DNA of 64,000 bases, taken from NCBI GenBank assembly GCA_013995675.1, contig VWRR01000010.1, forward strand, positions 434,001-498,000, written 5' to 3'. This document shows positions 30,414 to 41,159 of the stretch, in pieces. The position numbers were made by a program, and so were the translations under genes. Position 1 is the first letter of the stretch, and each line of letters opens with the position of its first letter. The stretch comes from Cyanidiococcus yangmingshanensis (lineage: Eukaryota; Rhodophyta; Bangiophyceae; Cyanidiales; Cyanidiaceae). The notes beneath the pieces were generated by a model. The model searched no databases. It saw only the letters and a list, made by a program, of their open reading frames with translations, and was not told where the DNA came from.

Positions 30414-32048
30414 TTACAAAAAGTTACCGTAGGCAACGGCTCGTTTTGTCTCGGGCAGATAGCGCCATATCCAGTACTCGCCCAAGAGCATCATCACGGC
30501 GAAGAAGACGAAGGCTCCAGCGGGTCCGAAAACATGCGACTGCATGAGAGGAAAACCAACACTCACCAGGAAAGTAAACACAACATTCATCAGCATACTT
30601 ACGGCATTTGCAACGACGCGTTTTTCGGGAACAAAAAGCTCATTTGTCACGAGCATCGCAAGCGATCCATGAGAGACTGCGAACAACGCGACGAAATTAA
30701 AGAGAGCGAGGCAACTGCAGAACGCTGCTAAAGTAGAGCTATTGTCTGTCCTTGTGCCCCATGCCGAGAATAAGATGACAAAGGGCCAGAAGCGGTGTGG
30801 AAATAAGATACAGTCGTCGACGAGAGCATCGATCAATGATCCCCATGGCCAGTGCAGTCGCAGCAACGTTCGCAATCGAGATTAGTACTGAACCATAAGA
30901 GGGGCGGATAGGCGAGCCAGTTTTCGCGTCGAGCCCACCGACGCCGATAGAATTTGCTCAAAAATTTGCACGGCGTAGATTAGAATCGCGTTGATACCAG
31001 TCAACTGCTGCAATATTTGCAGCATGATGCAAGTCCATGCGTGTTCGTTTTGGAAAAAGAGTAAACATTCAATTTTCCAGCTGCCAGCCGCATTCACGTT
31101 GATTGATGACACTCGATTCCGAACAGAACCCGCCGACCTTTCTACATTGACGCGTTCACGTAATTGAAGTTCTGTTCCACGCCCCGCGAGGTCACGTGCA
31201 AGTTTTGCAGATTCCGGTGCGGATGCATCATCGGCAACGGCTCCTTCTGCTCGGCCTCTCATTTTTCTGCATAGAAGGCTCTCCACTTTCAATCATTTCC
31301 ATATTTTTTGGCTCCCATGAAGCAGCCGATACCGGAAGAAGTTTCCAACTGTACAGGCCTATGAGCATAACAAGTGCTGGTACAATTGGAAACCGTAAGG
31401 GTCGGAGAAAGTTGCCACACTTTTCTACCCCAGCGCCTCCGGCCATGGGATCGACTTGTCGATGAACATCGTCATGGCCGAAAATGAGATCAGCCACACT
31501 GCCCAACAGGATGCCTAAAGTAACCGCGAATTGATACAGAAAAACGAAAAAGCCCCGCCTATTCGTTGGCGCGAGCTCCATGCAAACAGTCGGCCCCACC
31601 ACGTTGGCAATCCCTGCACCGACACCGCAAAGCAACCTGTGACCTATGAGCACTGCAAAAGCATAGCCTTCGAAGCGACCGCTAAGTAGGCGCTTCTGCC
31701 GTATAGTCGAGGGGAAAAGTGCTCCAAGCACAGAAAAAGCTGCACTCAAGCGCAACCAACGCCAGCAATCCAAAAAGGTCGGGTTTGAGCTACGAACAAG
31801 CCACGACAAGAGTTTTTGGTGGAGACAACCTATCAAGACGCCGACAAAGTACGCTGCCTAGAAGCAGCTGCTTGCTCTGTGGCCAAGAACCAAACCAGTC
31901 CTGGAACGAGCGAAACGTTGTTAACTGCAGCGAAGACGGAAAAGTGGTAACCAAAAAGCAGACCTCCAAAAGAAGCCAGCAAGCACCCGCTGATTGCCCG
32001 ACAGGAGTGCTTAAGCTGCTTGGCGGTAGATATAGCGCTCGAAAGCAT
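30414..32048 (-). pseudogene. Decayed sugar-porter (MFS) gene
   Basis: Pieces of a 12-helix sugar/H+ symporter lie in order in several frames. They are helix 1 (SGCLLASFGGLLFGYHFSVF, near 31990), helices 3-6 (HRLLCGVGAGIANVVGPTVC, ELAPTNRRG), helix 7 (LQILQQLTGINAILIYAVQI), helix 8 and loop (SIANVAATALAMGIIDRCSR, near 30860-30800) and helices 10-12 ending in YLPETK. At least five frame changes separate them, many in the same direction (one extra base). Either the gene is a true pseudogene or this stretch of the assembly is poor. The motifs are otherwise well kept, so any decay would be recent. The ATG near 32048 could be the original start. Confidence 0.75.
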
Positions 32049-32418
32049 AAGGTCGAGTCCAAAGCCGTCGCATCAACTAAAACTGTACTCGAACGCTACT
32101 GAGCTTCCCAACGATAAGCTTGTCGCTTGCACGCGTTCATGAATGTCGCCGTGCATCGCGCCAGGGAATCAATCTGTGTAGCTGTTGGAGGCATGAAAAC
32201 AGTTGAGAAGTTTCTGTTCGTTTCGAGCAGGGAGTTGAGCGAGCTACTTGTCGCGAGGCTTGGACTTGACAATAGTCTGAAACGAGCTAGTCTCCATCCT
32301 AGAGGTCGGAACCAAATTCTGGAAAGCTTTTGTGAACTGTCTCGAAGGAGCAAGCTCTCGTTGCCCTTGTCCCCGAAAAACCCAGAACCGAGCAAAGGCA
32401 ATCCAAAGACGTTCTTTC

Positions 32419-33586
32419 ATGGAGCTCTATTCTCAGTTTTCGAGAGAAAGCGGTCTCTCCGAAGAGCGACAAAGCGTATCCGAACCGCAAAGAAGAGTTG
32501 GTATAGCCAAGGGTTATATCGAACGACTAAAGCAGACATCACTGCCACCTAAGCACTTTCTGTTCGCTGAGCTTTTCGGAACCTCACTTTTAACCACCTT
32601 CTCTTGCCTTATAGGGATCTCTGGCACTTCTTTGGCACCGTTTCTAGCTGGAGCTATGATATCATGTCTAGTGCTGGCGTTTATTCCGACCTCTGGCGCT
32701 TTGCTGAACCCTTTTGTTGTTCTGGCTCTATTTGCAACCAAACGCCTCAACATCGCATCGAGCATTGCATACGTGGGCATACAGCTTTTGGGAGGTGTTC
32801 TGGGCGCTTCGTTATTTGCAATCCTGGCAACTCCAGATATGTATGATCAAGTCGCAGGTGGGACGGTTTCCGTCCGAACCGATATGGCGTTGTGGCAAGG
32901 CGCGTGCTGGGAGTTCTTCCTGACGTTCACCCTAATCTCACTTATTTCCGCAATGGGATTTGCCCCTTTTGAGCTGAGCTCCGAGAATGATCCGAATCGT
33001 TGGATCCGGCACGCGTTATTTGCATTGCTGATCGGATTGTTGGTCGGTTTGCTTGTGGGCGTGGGTGGTTCGGTCACTGGATGCTCGATGAATGCGGCAC
33101 GAGCATTCGGACCAGCTCGCCATAGCGCAACTTCGAGTATGGGCCGGCATAGCCGCACCCATGTGGCTAGAGAGCGCACTACATGGCCACATCGTTGTCT
33201 ATTGGCTAGCTCCTGCGTGCGGATCCTTGGTTGGTGCCCTTCTTATGGAACATGCTTTCGTTTCGCCGTGGCTCGGACGCCCTCCCAAATCTCTTCTTTC
33301 TGATATTCGTCTTTATGCTGAGCGTCACATGACTGAACTTCGGAGTTATGGCTCTGCTGGTCTCGTTGCCTATGGAATCTTGAATACGCTGCTCTATGGG
33401 TCGGTGTTTACGTACAGCGTTTTGTTCGTGTTCGCATCTCAGCCGGGCGCAGTTGCAAAAGCGTGGGCCGCAAGCTGGGTTGCAAGCCAGGCGACGAAAC
33501 CGATTCGACTCTTCTTAGCCGTCGCGATGGCACCGGTAATTCGACGTTTCTTAGCTCGCCTTCCTTGGAATCGCCATTCAAGTTAA
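32419..33586 (+). CDS. Aquaporin-like channel fused to a C-terminal membrane domain
   Basis: This major intrinsic protein has six helices from residue about 55. The two half-helix signatures are atypical: GALLNPFVVLAL (NPF instead of NPA) and GCSMNAARAFGPA (NAA instead of NPA), so pore selectivity may differ from plain water channels. The frame changes after FGPA near 33112-33125, again as one extra base. The next frame gives helix 6 (HIVVYWLAPACGSLVGALLM) and continues without a stop into about 105 further residues. These contain GSAGLVAYGILNTLLYGSVF and WVASQATKPIRLFLAVAMAP, which resemble plastid/mitochondrial FAM210/DUF1279-like proteins. ATG 32419 gives about 388 residues. The fusion is inferred from the common frame of helix 6 and the tail. 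Confidence 0.75.
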
Positions 33587-34665
33587 GCCAATGACTCTGA
33601 GAGCCCTCTTTGGTTATACAGCTTCTAGCTCTGTAGGTAAGCCCAGAGAATGGATGAACTTTGTTCCGCAGCCTTTTCAATCCTGAGGAGTTATGGTCAA
33701 TGAGTTTAACCATCAGATCCTCTGGCATACCCGTGCGTCTCAACAGGCTCAAACTCTGAGAAAATATGCGGTCCTTCGTGATTTCGTCGACTACAGTAGC
33801 AGTGCAGTAAACACAGAAGTATCTTTAGCAAATCCCTCATAAGGACATTTCGGTCTCATTGACTGCGGATGCGTTAGCTTCAGAAAAAAAGAGAATACTG
33901 GGCAGCGTTCAGCGCGATGGGAAGCAAACACCAAAGCACAAAAGGGCTGCGACAGTGCTGTCCAGAGCCGCACTGGTTTTTGGAATCCAGGCACCTCGCC
34001 TTATTGCGAAAAAGTCTGTTCCTAGCGGAGCTTATGATATGGATACCAGGCTTTATTTGTTTACCTAAACTTTCGAATACCTGAACTCGTTACGGCGTTT
34101 CGAAAATAAACCAGGGCAGCGCACACAATTGCATAGTTCCCCTAAGTGAGAGTGTTATATCCTCGGAACTCCTCCATGCTTTGCTGAGATGCGGCGAATT
34201 TTTCACTTTAAGATTATAAGCCAGTCATGGATCTTTGAGAATCGATGGCGTATAAAAGTTTTCGTGGCTGGGTAAGCACCGGTTGTCGAACTGGTTTCAC
34301 TCGCTTTGGCACCGACGGGACCTTGAGGACGACTCGGCACGAGCCGCATGAGACTCTCGGATCTCGAGTTCTTGTGCAATCAAGAGGATAATAGCAGCTC
34401 GATTATTTCCCGTTGTTAGTTCTAAATACTTTTTTGAGTTCTATTCTCCAGGTAACGCACTGCAACGAGTCCAAGCCGGATTTCCGCAGGATATAAAGAA
34501 GCAAGACGGGTGAACTAGGATGGTGCCCTCGACACGATTCTTCGATGTGCGCCTGCGCGCATCATCATCGTGAATGCTTTAGGGTGTAGACCACAAGTTT
34601 CGAAGGCGCGGAAAAAGGTTCAGACTACGAAACTTGGCGTATTCGAGAGCAAGCCACCCTATTCT
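33587..34665. other. Spacer upstream of the XRN gene
   Basis: About 1.1 kb without a supported gene. A TATA-like string (tataaaag) lies at about 34252, some 410 bases before the XRN start. Confidence 0.45.
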
Positions 34666-36756
34666 ATGGGCATCGCAGGGTTCCAGCGCTGGTTCCTCGA
34701 AACTTTTCCGAGCACGGCAACCACAATCACTGACGAGACGTTGCCGGAGAGCTTCGACCACGTCCTCTTCGACTTGAACCAGCTTATTCATCTTGCTGCC
34801 CGTGTTGCCAAGAATAGAGACCAATTTTTCATACGGCTGTACAGGTGGCTGGATAAGGTTTTGCGACTATGCGTTCCCAAGGAGTCGGTCTTCATCGCTT
34901 TCGACGGACCGGCACCACTGGCCAAGCTCGTTACACAGAAGCGAAGAAGAGTGCTCGAGGCCAGAAAGCTAACAAGGAAGCTTGAGCCAAAAAAGCGCTG
35001 CGGAGTCGACGTGCTCAGCCTATCACCGGGCACGGAACTGATGCAAATGACGCTCCAGGCCATCGAGTTCTACGTGTGTTCACGCTTGCAGTCCAAGCGT
35101 AATCTGTATCGAAATTTGCGATTCGTGGTGAGCGGTCCCACAGTACCGGGTGAGGGTGAAATCAAGATCATCGATTACATCCATCGCTGCGTGGAACCAC
35201 ATCATTCCGTGATTGTGATAGGCAGTGATGCTGACCTCGTGCTTCTCGGATTGGCCACGCAGAAAATTCGAGATTTCTTCGTCTTCGTGATCACTCCTCG
35301 ACAGAGTGCACAAGTTGCATCAAGGGGCCCAGCAGAGACACATCGAAATTCCGTGAATGCGACCACGATCAGTGTATGGCAATGGATTAGAGTGCTTGAC
35401 CGACTGTTTCCTGGTGAAACCGCACCTGTGCGATTGGACCTTGCACTGCTTCTGATGATGCAAGGTAACGATTATGTGCCCAAGTTACGCGGAAGCTCGT
35501 TCAAGAGCATCTGGGCTGCTTATAAGGCCTTAAAGATGCGACAGGGACCCATGAGCGGTAGATACCTCCTCTGCGGGGAACAGCGAACTATTAATTTGGA
35601 GTTTTTGTACGCGCTGATGAGCAGCCTCGAGAATCCGCTGGTCCCGCAGCTTACCAAGCAGCTCGTAGAGATGTACCGAGAGGCGAGCATACGTGGACAA
35701 GAAATGGCCAGGCTCGCTGAGTTGGAGTCAACTCGCACCGGGGCCACAGAGACCCCAGATAATGACTCGATATCTGACGTAGAGCAAATCCTGTATAATG
35801 GTGACCTCGAGAAGCCATCGCCGTGCAAAGAGACCACTAAGGAACCGGTGATTGACATGACGGATCCAGACGACATGCTCGAAATGGTGGAGACTCCAGA
35901 GGGCGTCTCCTATGATAACGATGAGACGATGTTTGACACTGAGAATTGGCTGCGTATGCTGCTCTGGGCCCTAGCGATGTATGTAGATGGTTTTTGCCCT
36001 GACTTTTACTTCACGTACCCGAAACCTTATGGTCCATCGGCGACCGATATTGTCCGATGGCTGCAGGAGATTGACGGTGACCCGATCCCGACACTACAAC
36101 CGCCAATGAGTGTCGCGCCACCGCTGCCTCCTCATGCTGCTCTTCTCGCCCTCATTCCATCGACTGCCGCGAAACTACTTCCGCGTCCGTTGTACAAGCG
36201 AGTTCTGCTGAGAGCTCGGGGATCCGATGAAAATCCCGAGAACGCTGGTTTGTCGGGAATGATGTCAGATGAAACGGCAAAACTGATCACTTTTATCCTT
36301 AGAGATGATGGAAGGCGAACGAATCGCACGATCCTGCTACGTGTGATCGAAAAGATTCCAGAGAATGAATATGAAGATCTCGAAATACCTCGGACCCGAT
36401 TCGGATCTTCCGTGGCGTTTGAACTGACTTGCAGAGGCGCGAACTCACGGAAGAGTGACCCATCAACAAAATACACTGCATCGTATGAAACGCTGCCGAA
36501 GCCTCCGGTGCAGAGATTCGCAAAGTTATCTCCATCGTGGATTGATTTTTTCATTCAGACTGTTCAGTTCACGAGCGCGCCACCTTGCTATTCCTGGTGT
36601 TGGGAAAATCCCAAGAAAGGACCGAAATGTGATGACACAGCGCCGATCTCAATTCAATCGTTACCTTTCAAGAGAGCTTTTGCCATTCGAAATAGTTCAG
36701 CCCCGTCGCGGAATGGGAAAAAGCCCATGAATCGCGCATCAGAGTCGGATTCATGA
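34666..36756 (+). CDS. XRN-family 5'-3' exoribonuclease
   Basis: XRN enzymes degrade 5'-monophosphate RNA processively. ATG 34666 gives 696 residues starting MGIAGFQRWF, the conserved XRN N-terminus, which fixes the start. Conserved segments are DHVLFDLNQLIHLAAR, ESVFIAFDGPAPLAKL, VSGPTVPGEGEIKIIDYI (catalytic E residues), VIVIGSDADLVLLGLA (DxD metal site) and MMQGNDYVPKLRG. At 696 residues it is much shorter than Xrn1 (over 1400) and shorter than Xrn2/Rat1. An acidic insertion (residues about 365-425) separates the catalytic half from the second conserved region. The second region is weakly conserved. It may be a lineage-specific paralogue, cytoplasmic or nuclear. Confidence 0.9.
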   Translation: MGIAGFQRWFLETFPSTATTITDETLPESFDHVLFDLNQLIHLAARVAKNRDQFFIRLYRWLDKVLRLCVPKESVFIAFDGPAPLAKLVTQKRRRVLEARKLTRKLEPKKRCGVDVLSLSPGTELMQMTLQAIEFYVCSRLQSKRNLYRNLRFVVSGPTVPGEGEIKIIDYIHRCVEPHHSVIVIGSDADLVLLGLATQKIRDFFVFVITPRQSAQVASRGPAETHRNSVNATTISVWQWIRVLDRLFPGETAPVRLDLALLLMMQGNDYVPKLRGSSFKSIWAAYKALKMRQGPMSGRYLLCGEQRTINLEFLYALMSSLENPLVPQLTKQLVEMYREASIRGQEMARLAELESTRTGATETPDNDSISDVEQILYNGDLEKPSPCKETTKEPVIDMTDPDDMLEMVETPEGVSYDNDETMFDTENWLRMLLWALAMYVDGFCPDFYFTYPKPYGPSATDIVRWLQEIDGDPIPTLQPPMSVAPPLPPHAALLALIPSTAAKLLPRPLYKRVLLRARGSDENPENAGLSGMMSDETAKLITFILRDDGRRTNRTILLRVIEKIPENEYEDLEIPRTRFGSSVAFELTCRGANSRKSDPSTKYTASYETLPKPPVQRFAKLSPSWIDFFIQTVQFTSAPPCYSWCWENPKKGPKCDDTAPISIQSLPFKRAFAIRNSSAPSRNGKKPMNRASESDS

Positions 36757-37806
36757 AGGCATTCTGATTTGTTGCTTTTTTTCGCAATTTCTGCATACTG
36801 TACCTGCTTATTCAACAGAGTTGATCATTGCTTTGTGAAATGCTGCTGGATAATGTGACCGACCCAACTTCTCATATCAGGCAGAGTGAAACACGCAGCG
36901 ATAGAATGATTTGAACGCGCAAAGCTCTGCGTAGCTGGCTGGAGGTCGCGATTGCTTTTGCCGGACAATGATAAAAGACATCTGGCCATTGTTGTCTTTC
37001 AATGTGAACATGTTTTTAGACTAGCTTTCATAACGAGGCTCACGAATCCATCATGGGTCGTACTCAATGACATAGAGCAGTTGGCATGAATCCTGGCGGC
37101 AGAGTTCGGCTTTTGATGAGCTCAGAGATGCATAAATCTATGATTGCTGAGCGGGAACGCTATCCCCGGGAACATTCTTCTCCATATCTACAGCTTTCGA
37201 TTGCTCGCAGAAGTTCATATGGACAAAGCCTCGAGGGGCCACGCCATAGCCCAGCCCCTGAGGCTTGGTGTGGTTTCCTCTCAAGAGACAGAGTCTCAAA
37301 ATCAGCACTCCAACAGAGAGCGAATGATTTCTGCTGAGATGCATATTCGACGAATTCGCTCTCCAGTCACGTGCTTAAACGAGATTTCGTCTTGGTGGAG
37401 ATCGTGCTCAGGATGCGCACGAATCCACTGAGATATCGAGACCGCACGTGTCTCGGTGAACAGAACGTACCCAACTCGATCACAGCCTCTCGCAGGCAAT
37501 GAGGATTCATATCACGGTTCCCCAGGGGCGATCGGGCCTCGACAAGCTACTTCGATAAGTCCAGCATAGCCTTTATAAACGCATTCAGCATCATGTTCCT
37601 CAGTCGGAGCAACCCAAATTTTCGCGTCCTCAAATTTGATTGAACATTCTTTGCCTTGCGCATCGTTTGAGATCCGTTTCGAAAATGTGAGATATTGTTC
37701 AAAGCTCGTCGCGTGAAACGTTTTCCAAGAATTTTGATCGCTCGCAGCTCTCTATGACACTGGATTTTGACACCATTAACGAGGGAGCTGAGCAGCGTCA
37801 TCAAAC
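36757..37806. other. Spacer between XRN and the TPT-like transporter (convergent)
   Basis: There is no convincing gene. A Lys/Arg-rich minus frame (37547-37810) overlaps the transporter stop by an ATGA, but has no domain and looks like a chance frame. Confidence 0.45.
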
Positions 37807-38847
37807 TCATCCAAAAAGTTTTTCGTAAGTGTAGAGGAAAACACCTACAAGAGCAATAATAACTCCAAAAGAGTTCTGCCAGTTCAGCGGTCTACCGTAT
37901 ACTGCAAAGTCCATCAATAGCAACGTTGCGGTTTTTGCATGACCCAACACATTATATGTTAGAGCGGAGGTGCTGCCGATGGTCATAAATATAGATATAT
38001 TCATGAGCATCGCGATGAATCCTGACAGAAGAATCGCTCCGAGTGACGCCGTCGTTACCGGGAATGCCCAAATTGACGACTGCTTCCACCAGCGATATTC
38101 ATCAAATACCGGAAGGAAGGGTACCAGGAAAACTGCTGAAAGTGGCGCTGTATAAAACTGCAGTTGTAACGGATTGCAACGCAGCTCATGTTGAAAACGT
38201 CCTGCCCAGAGTTGATAAACCGATGTCACGAACACAGCAGCAACTGCATACATAGTTCCCAGCATATTAAAGCGGTAGTCGCCGAAAGTGTTCACAACAA
38301 CACCAAGAACTAAATGAAGGACTGGAATCCTGAGGTTAGTGGGTAACGGTCTCCCATTGAGAAACCAGTCTAGTGCGATCACACCTACAGTATTCATATG
38401 CTTGAATAACTGATAAAACGCCACCGAGTTGTGCAGAAGTGAAAGGTTTGTAAGCACAACGAAGCCCATCCCAAATGCAGCCAGCAAGCACGTTTTGTGC
38501 AAATCTAAACGGACCGGTTTGAATAACCGCAGCATCGCCATGATGTATAGACCAAGGCCTGTGACAGAGAAGTGAATAAAAGTCAGCGTGGTGCCATAAC
38601 GAAAGCCATAACGGTCGAACACGATCTTGTTCGCACCAACTATGCAGATGGTGCAGCAGGCGTTGAACACGCAAATAGGCACGACCCTCCACTCTATACC
38701 GCGATGGCGCTTTTCAGCCAAGGGATCCTGACAGGTCGGGCTGCCAGCCCTATGCGTTTCTTTCAGACCACTCACTATTGCGGTTGCTCTGTGAGTTCCA
38801 ACTTCTTTCCCCAGCGGCACAGGCCCTGGATTGCTAACCATATTCAT
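37807..38847 (-). CDS. TPT/SLC35E-type nucleotide-sugar or phosphate transporter
   Basis: This is an integral membrane antiporter of the drug/metabolite superfamily, about 346 residues with ten predicted helices. It starts at ATG 38847. Diagnostic segments are VPICVFNACCTICIVGANKI (helix 1), FIHFSVTGLGLYIMAML, LLHNSVAFYQLFKHMNTVGV (the family's xSVxFxQxxK motif) and SALTYNVLGHAKTATLLLMD, close to the TPT motif T.SV.NvvK..... The closest named group by eye is SLC35E3-like, for which Golgi or ER localisation is usual. Substrate cannot be read from sequence. The N-terminal 45 residues are not clearly a plastid leader. Confidence 0.85.
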   Translation of the reverse strand: MNMVSNPGPVPLGKEVGTHRATAIVSGLKETHRAGSPTCQDPLAEKRHRGIEWRVVPICVFNACCTICIVGANKIVFDRYGFRYGTTLTFIHFSVTGLGLYIMAMLRLFKPVRLDLHKTCLLAAFGMGFVVLTNLSLLHNSVAFYQLFKHMNTVGVIALDWFLNGRPLPTNLRIPVLHLVLGVVVNTFGDYRFNMLGTMYAVAAVFVTSVYQLWAGRFQHELRCNPLQLQFYTAPLSAVFLVPFLPVFDEYRWWKQSSIWAFPVTTASLGAILLSGFIAMLMNISIFMTIGSTSALTYNVLGHAKTATLLLMDFAVYGRPLNWQNSFGVIIALVGVFLYTYEKLFG

Positions 38848-39627
38848 AGCAGAATAAATCCAGTTTCTGTGTGAACAGAGGTGGGAGGCGCCGACAAGTT
38901 ACCACGGACCCATGACGCGTTCTAAGCACCTGCCCATATGTCTCATAGACGAGCAACTGAGCGCGCAGATGCCGCGAAAATCTGTCCGGTTCAGAGTTCC
39001 TTCTCGTTTCTCTGGTGATCGAGTCATGCCCATGCAGAGATTTTTATCATATCTGAGCCCTCGACATGACCGCTCTTGGGTTCAGAGATCTAGAATGATT
39101 TCATAGCCTGGATTCCTAACGATTATGTTGTAGACAAAAGGGGAGCGGGCGGCGCGTTCAGATTGAGCATCGCATGCGAGTTGCTCAGTTTGGGGTGAGT
39201 TTAGAACGAACCACGCAAATTCCACCCAGGATTTTTGAGGCCGCATTCGGCGCGTACGAACAATTCGCGACCCCATACTAACGCTAAACTGAGCCGCGCC
39301 CGTGAATCAGGCGGAATTGTTCGGTCTCATTTAGAGGCGGCAACTAATTGAAGAAAACCGAATATCTGGGATTTGCGCTACTGCGAATGCCCTCTGAATC
39401 ATAGTCAGTTCCTTTCCAGACTGATATCTTGAAACATTCAGAAGATCAAAACAGTGCCAGACTGCGCGGCGACCGCAACTGTTATCAATCCTCACTGAAT
39501 TTTAGGGGGACCCGCAAATTGCCCGCTACGAATTAGAGTCGCTTGGTACTCCCGGCGAGCAGTGCGGGGCATTGCTGATCATTGGCCCTCTATGGCAGCA
39601 AAGTCTCTGCGCAATCTAGGCTGAAAC
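38848..39627. other. Divergent promoter region
   Basis: This 780-base spacer separates the transporter from eIF2B-alpha, both transcribed outward. I see no gene or RNA. Confidence 0.5.
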
Positions 39628-40734
39628 ATGGAGCAGCTTACAAAAGACGTTTCTGAAGGTAGTGGTAGTTCTCTGTTTGCTCGGAGAAGAACTTCGCAGC
39701 TCGACATCACTCATCTGCTCGCAGCTTCAGCAAAACCGAGTCCGGCGAAGGAACTTGTAGCGAACTCAGAGCCAGAGTTTGATGTCTTGGCACGGTTTCG
39801 GGCAGAGTTGGCCCGAGAAACACCAGCTGCCCCAGCAGCCGTCCACGTTCTAACAGATTTGATCCGATGCTCTCGGTATGAGACAATGTTTGGTCTGGAA
39901 CTCGAGGTGCGTCGCGCTTGTGACAAGATGATTTCCTACGCGCGTTCGAGCGAGTTGTCCGTCAAGGCCGCCTGCGAACTCTTCTTGAAGTTCATCACGA
40001 GGACCTCCTTCGACTTTCCAGATTTTGATGAATGTAAGGCCAAGCTTATTCAACGTGGAGAGTATTTTCGGGCGCTAACGGATACCTGTCGCGAGCGAAT
40101 TGCGCTACTCGGAGAACCCTTTATCCAGCAAGGGTATACTGTCTTGACTCATGGCGGTTCACGAGTGGTCTTTAACATTCTTGAACGGGCCGCGAAAGTG
40201 GTTCGGAAGCAGTTCCAGGTTGTGGTCACGGAAGGTCGCAGCCGGCCGGAAAGTATTCATTCTGCTGGAATAACAAACAAGACTTTGCGATTTTGTCGAG
40301 ACCTCGTGCGTCTTGGTGTTCCAGTTACGATCATACCTGACAGCGCGGTCGCTGCGGCGATGGAAGCAATCGATATCGTTTTGCTTGGCGCCGAGGCTAT
40401 AGCGGAAAGTGGCGCAACTATCAATCAAACAGGAAGCTTGAATATCGCTGTCGCCGCAAAAGCCCTGAATGTGCAATTATTTGTGGCCGCGGAGTCGTAC
40501 AAGTTCGTTCGTATCTACCCTCTAACGCAGCGCGATATCACCAGGACAGATGCAGAAAGTGCCCCAAGGGCATACCGACAGGTCGTTCGAAATGAAGATA
40601 TTCCCCGACAAATTCAGTACGAGTGTCCCTCGAGTGATCTCACACCAGGCTCTTACATATCCCTCCTCATCACGGATCTTGGAGTGTTGACGCCTGTCGC
40701 TGTCTCAGAAGCACTCATGAAAATGTACCAGTGA
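39628..40734 (+). CDS. EIF2B1: Translation initiation factor eIF2B, alpha subunit
   Basis: eIF2B-alpha is the regulatory subunit of the guanine-exchange factor for eIF2 and senses eIF2 phosphorylation. ATG 39628 gives 368 residues. The N-terminal helical part is about residues 50-170. The C-terminal Rossmann-like half contains YTVLTHGGSRVVFNIL, VVVTEGRSRPESIHSA, VTIIPDSAVAAAMEAIDIVL and GAEAIAESGATINQTGS. The last is the subunit's hallmark (normally GAE.v.ENGGiiN..Gt). FVAAESYKFVRIYPL follows and matches the family. Length is slightly above the typical 305 because of an extra N-terminal 50 residues. The gene is intact. Confidence 0.95.
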   Translation: MEQLTKDVSEGSGSSLFARRRTSQLDITHLLAASAKPSPAKELVANSEPEFDVLARFRAELARETPAAPAAVHVLTDLIRCSRYETMFGLELEVRRACDKMISYARSSELSVKAACELFLKFITRTSFDFPDFDECKAKLIQRGEYFRALTDTCRERIALLGEPFIQQGYTVLTHGGSRVVFNILERAAKVVRKQFQVVVTEGRSRPESIHSAGITNKTLRFCRDLVRLGVPVTIIPDSAVAAAMEAIDIVLLGAEAIAESGATINQTGSLNIAVAAKALNVQLFVAAESYKFVRIYPLTQRDITRTDAESAPRAYRQVVRNEDIPRQIQYECPSSDLTPGSYISLLITDLGVLTPVAVSEALMKMYQ

Positions 40735-41159
40735 CCGTCGGCCAGTTCTACTATAAAATGGTGGAGTGAATCCCCAGAACTGGGACCCGATCTCTTTGAA
40801 AATTTGTGTTTAACCCTTCCTGACGACGTTAATGATCGAGTCTACCCCAGGAACGCAGACGCGAATATGTTGGCGTTCAGTGGTGAATAATATGATTGCG
40901 AAATTTATGGCACAACCAGCAAGAAAAGATTCTTCTCAACGAAAATGAGCGAGCGCATCCGCAAAGATCTATCTGTCTTGTGCGAGCTCCCAAAATAATG
41001 CTCTGAAATTCGAATGCAGCGTTCGTGGCTTGCCGTATTGTAGCTAGCTGAAACCCTATTTCTTGAAATATCATCGTTAGCGCCGTAAGCCACTTTATTC
41101 GCATTAATCGTGGGCGCATGCGCGATCAATGAGCACCAAGTCGGCGGTGCCTTGCAAAT
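40735..41159. other. Spacer after eIF2B-alpha
   Basis: A short 3' flank between convergent genes. Nothing recognised. Confidence 0.45.

Noticed and set aside
30044-30436. 130-residue minus frame after the sugar porter
   Set aside because: Some coding character but no motif. It could be a displaced tail of the porter; not enough to call.
37547-37810. Lys/Arg-rich ORF overlapping the transporter stop
   Set aside because: Low complexity, no domain, and the ATGA overlap is likely chance.
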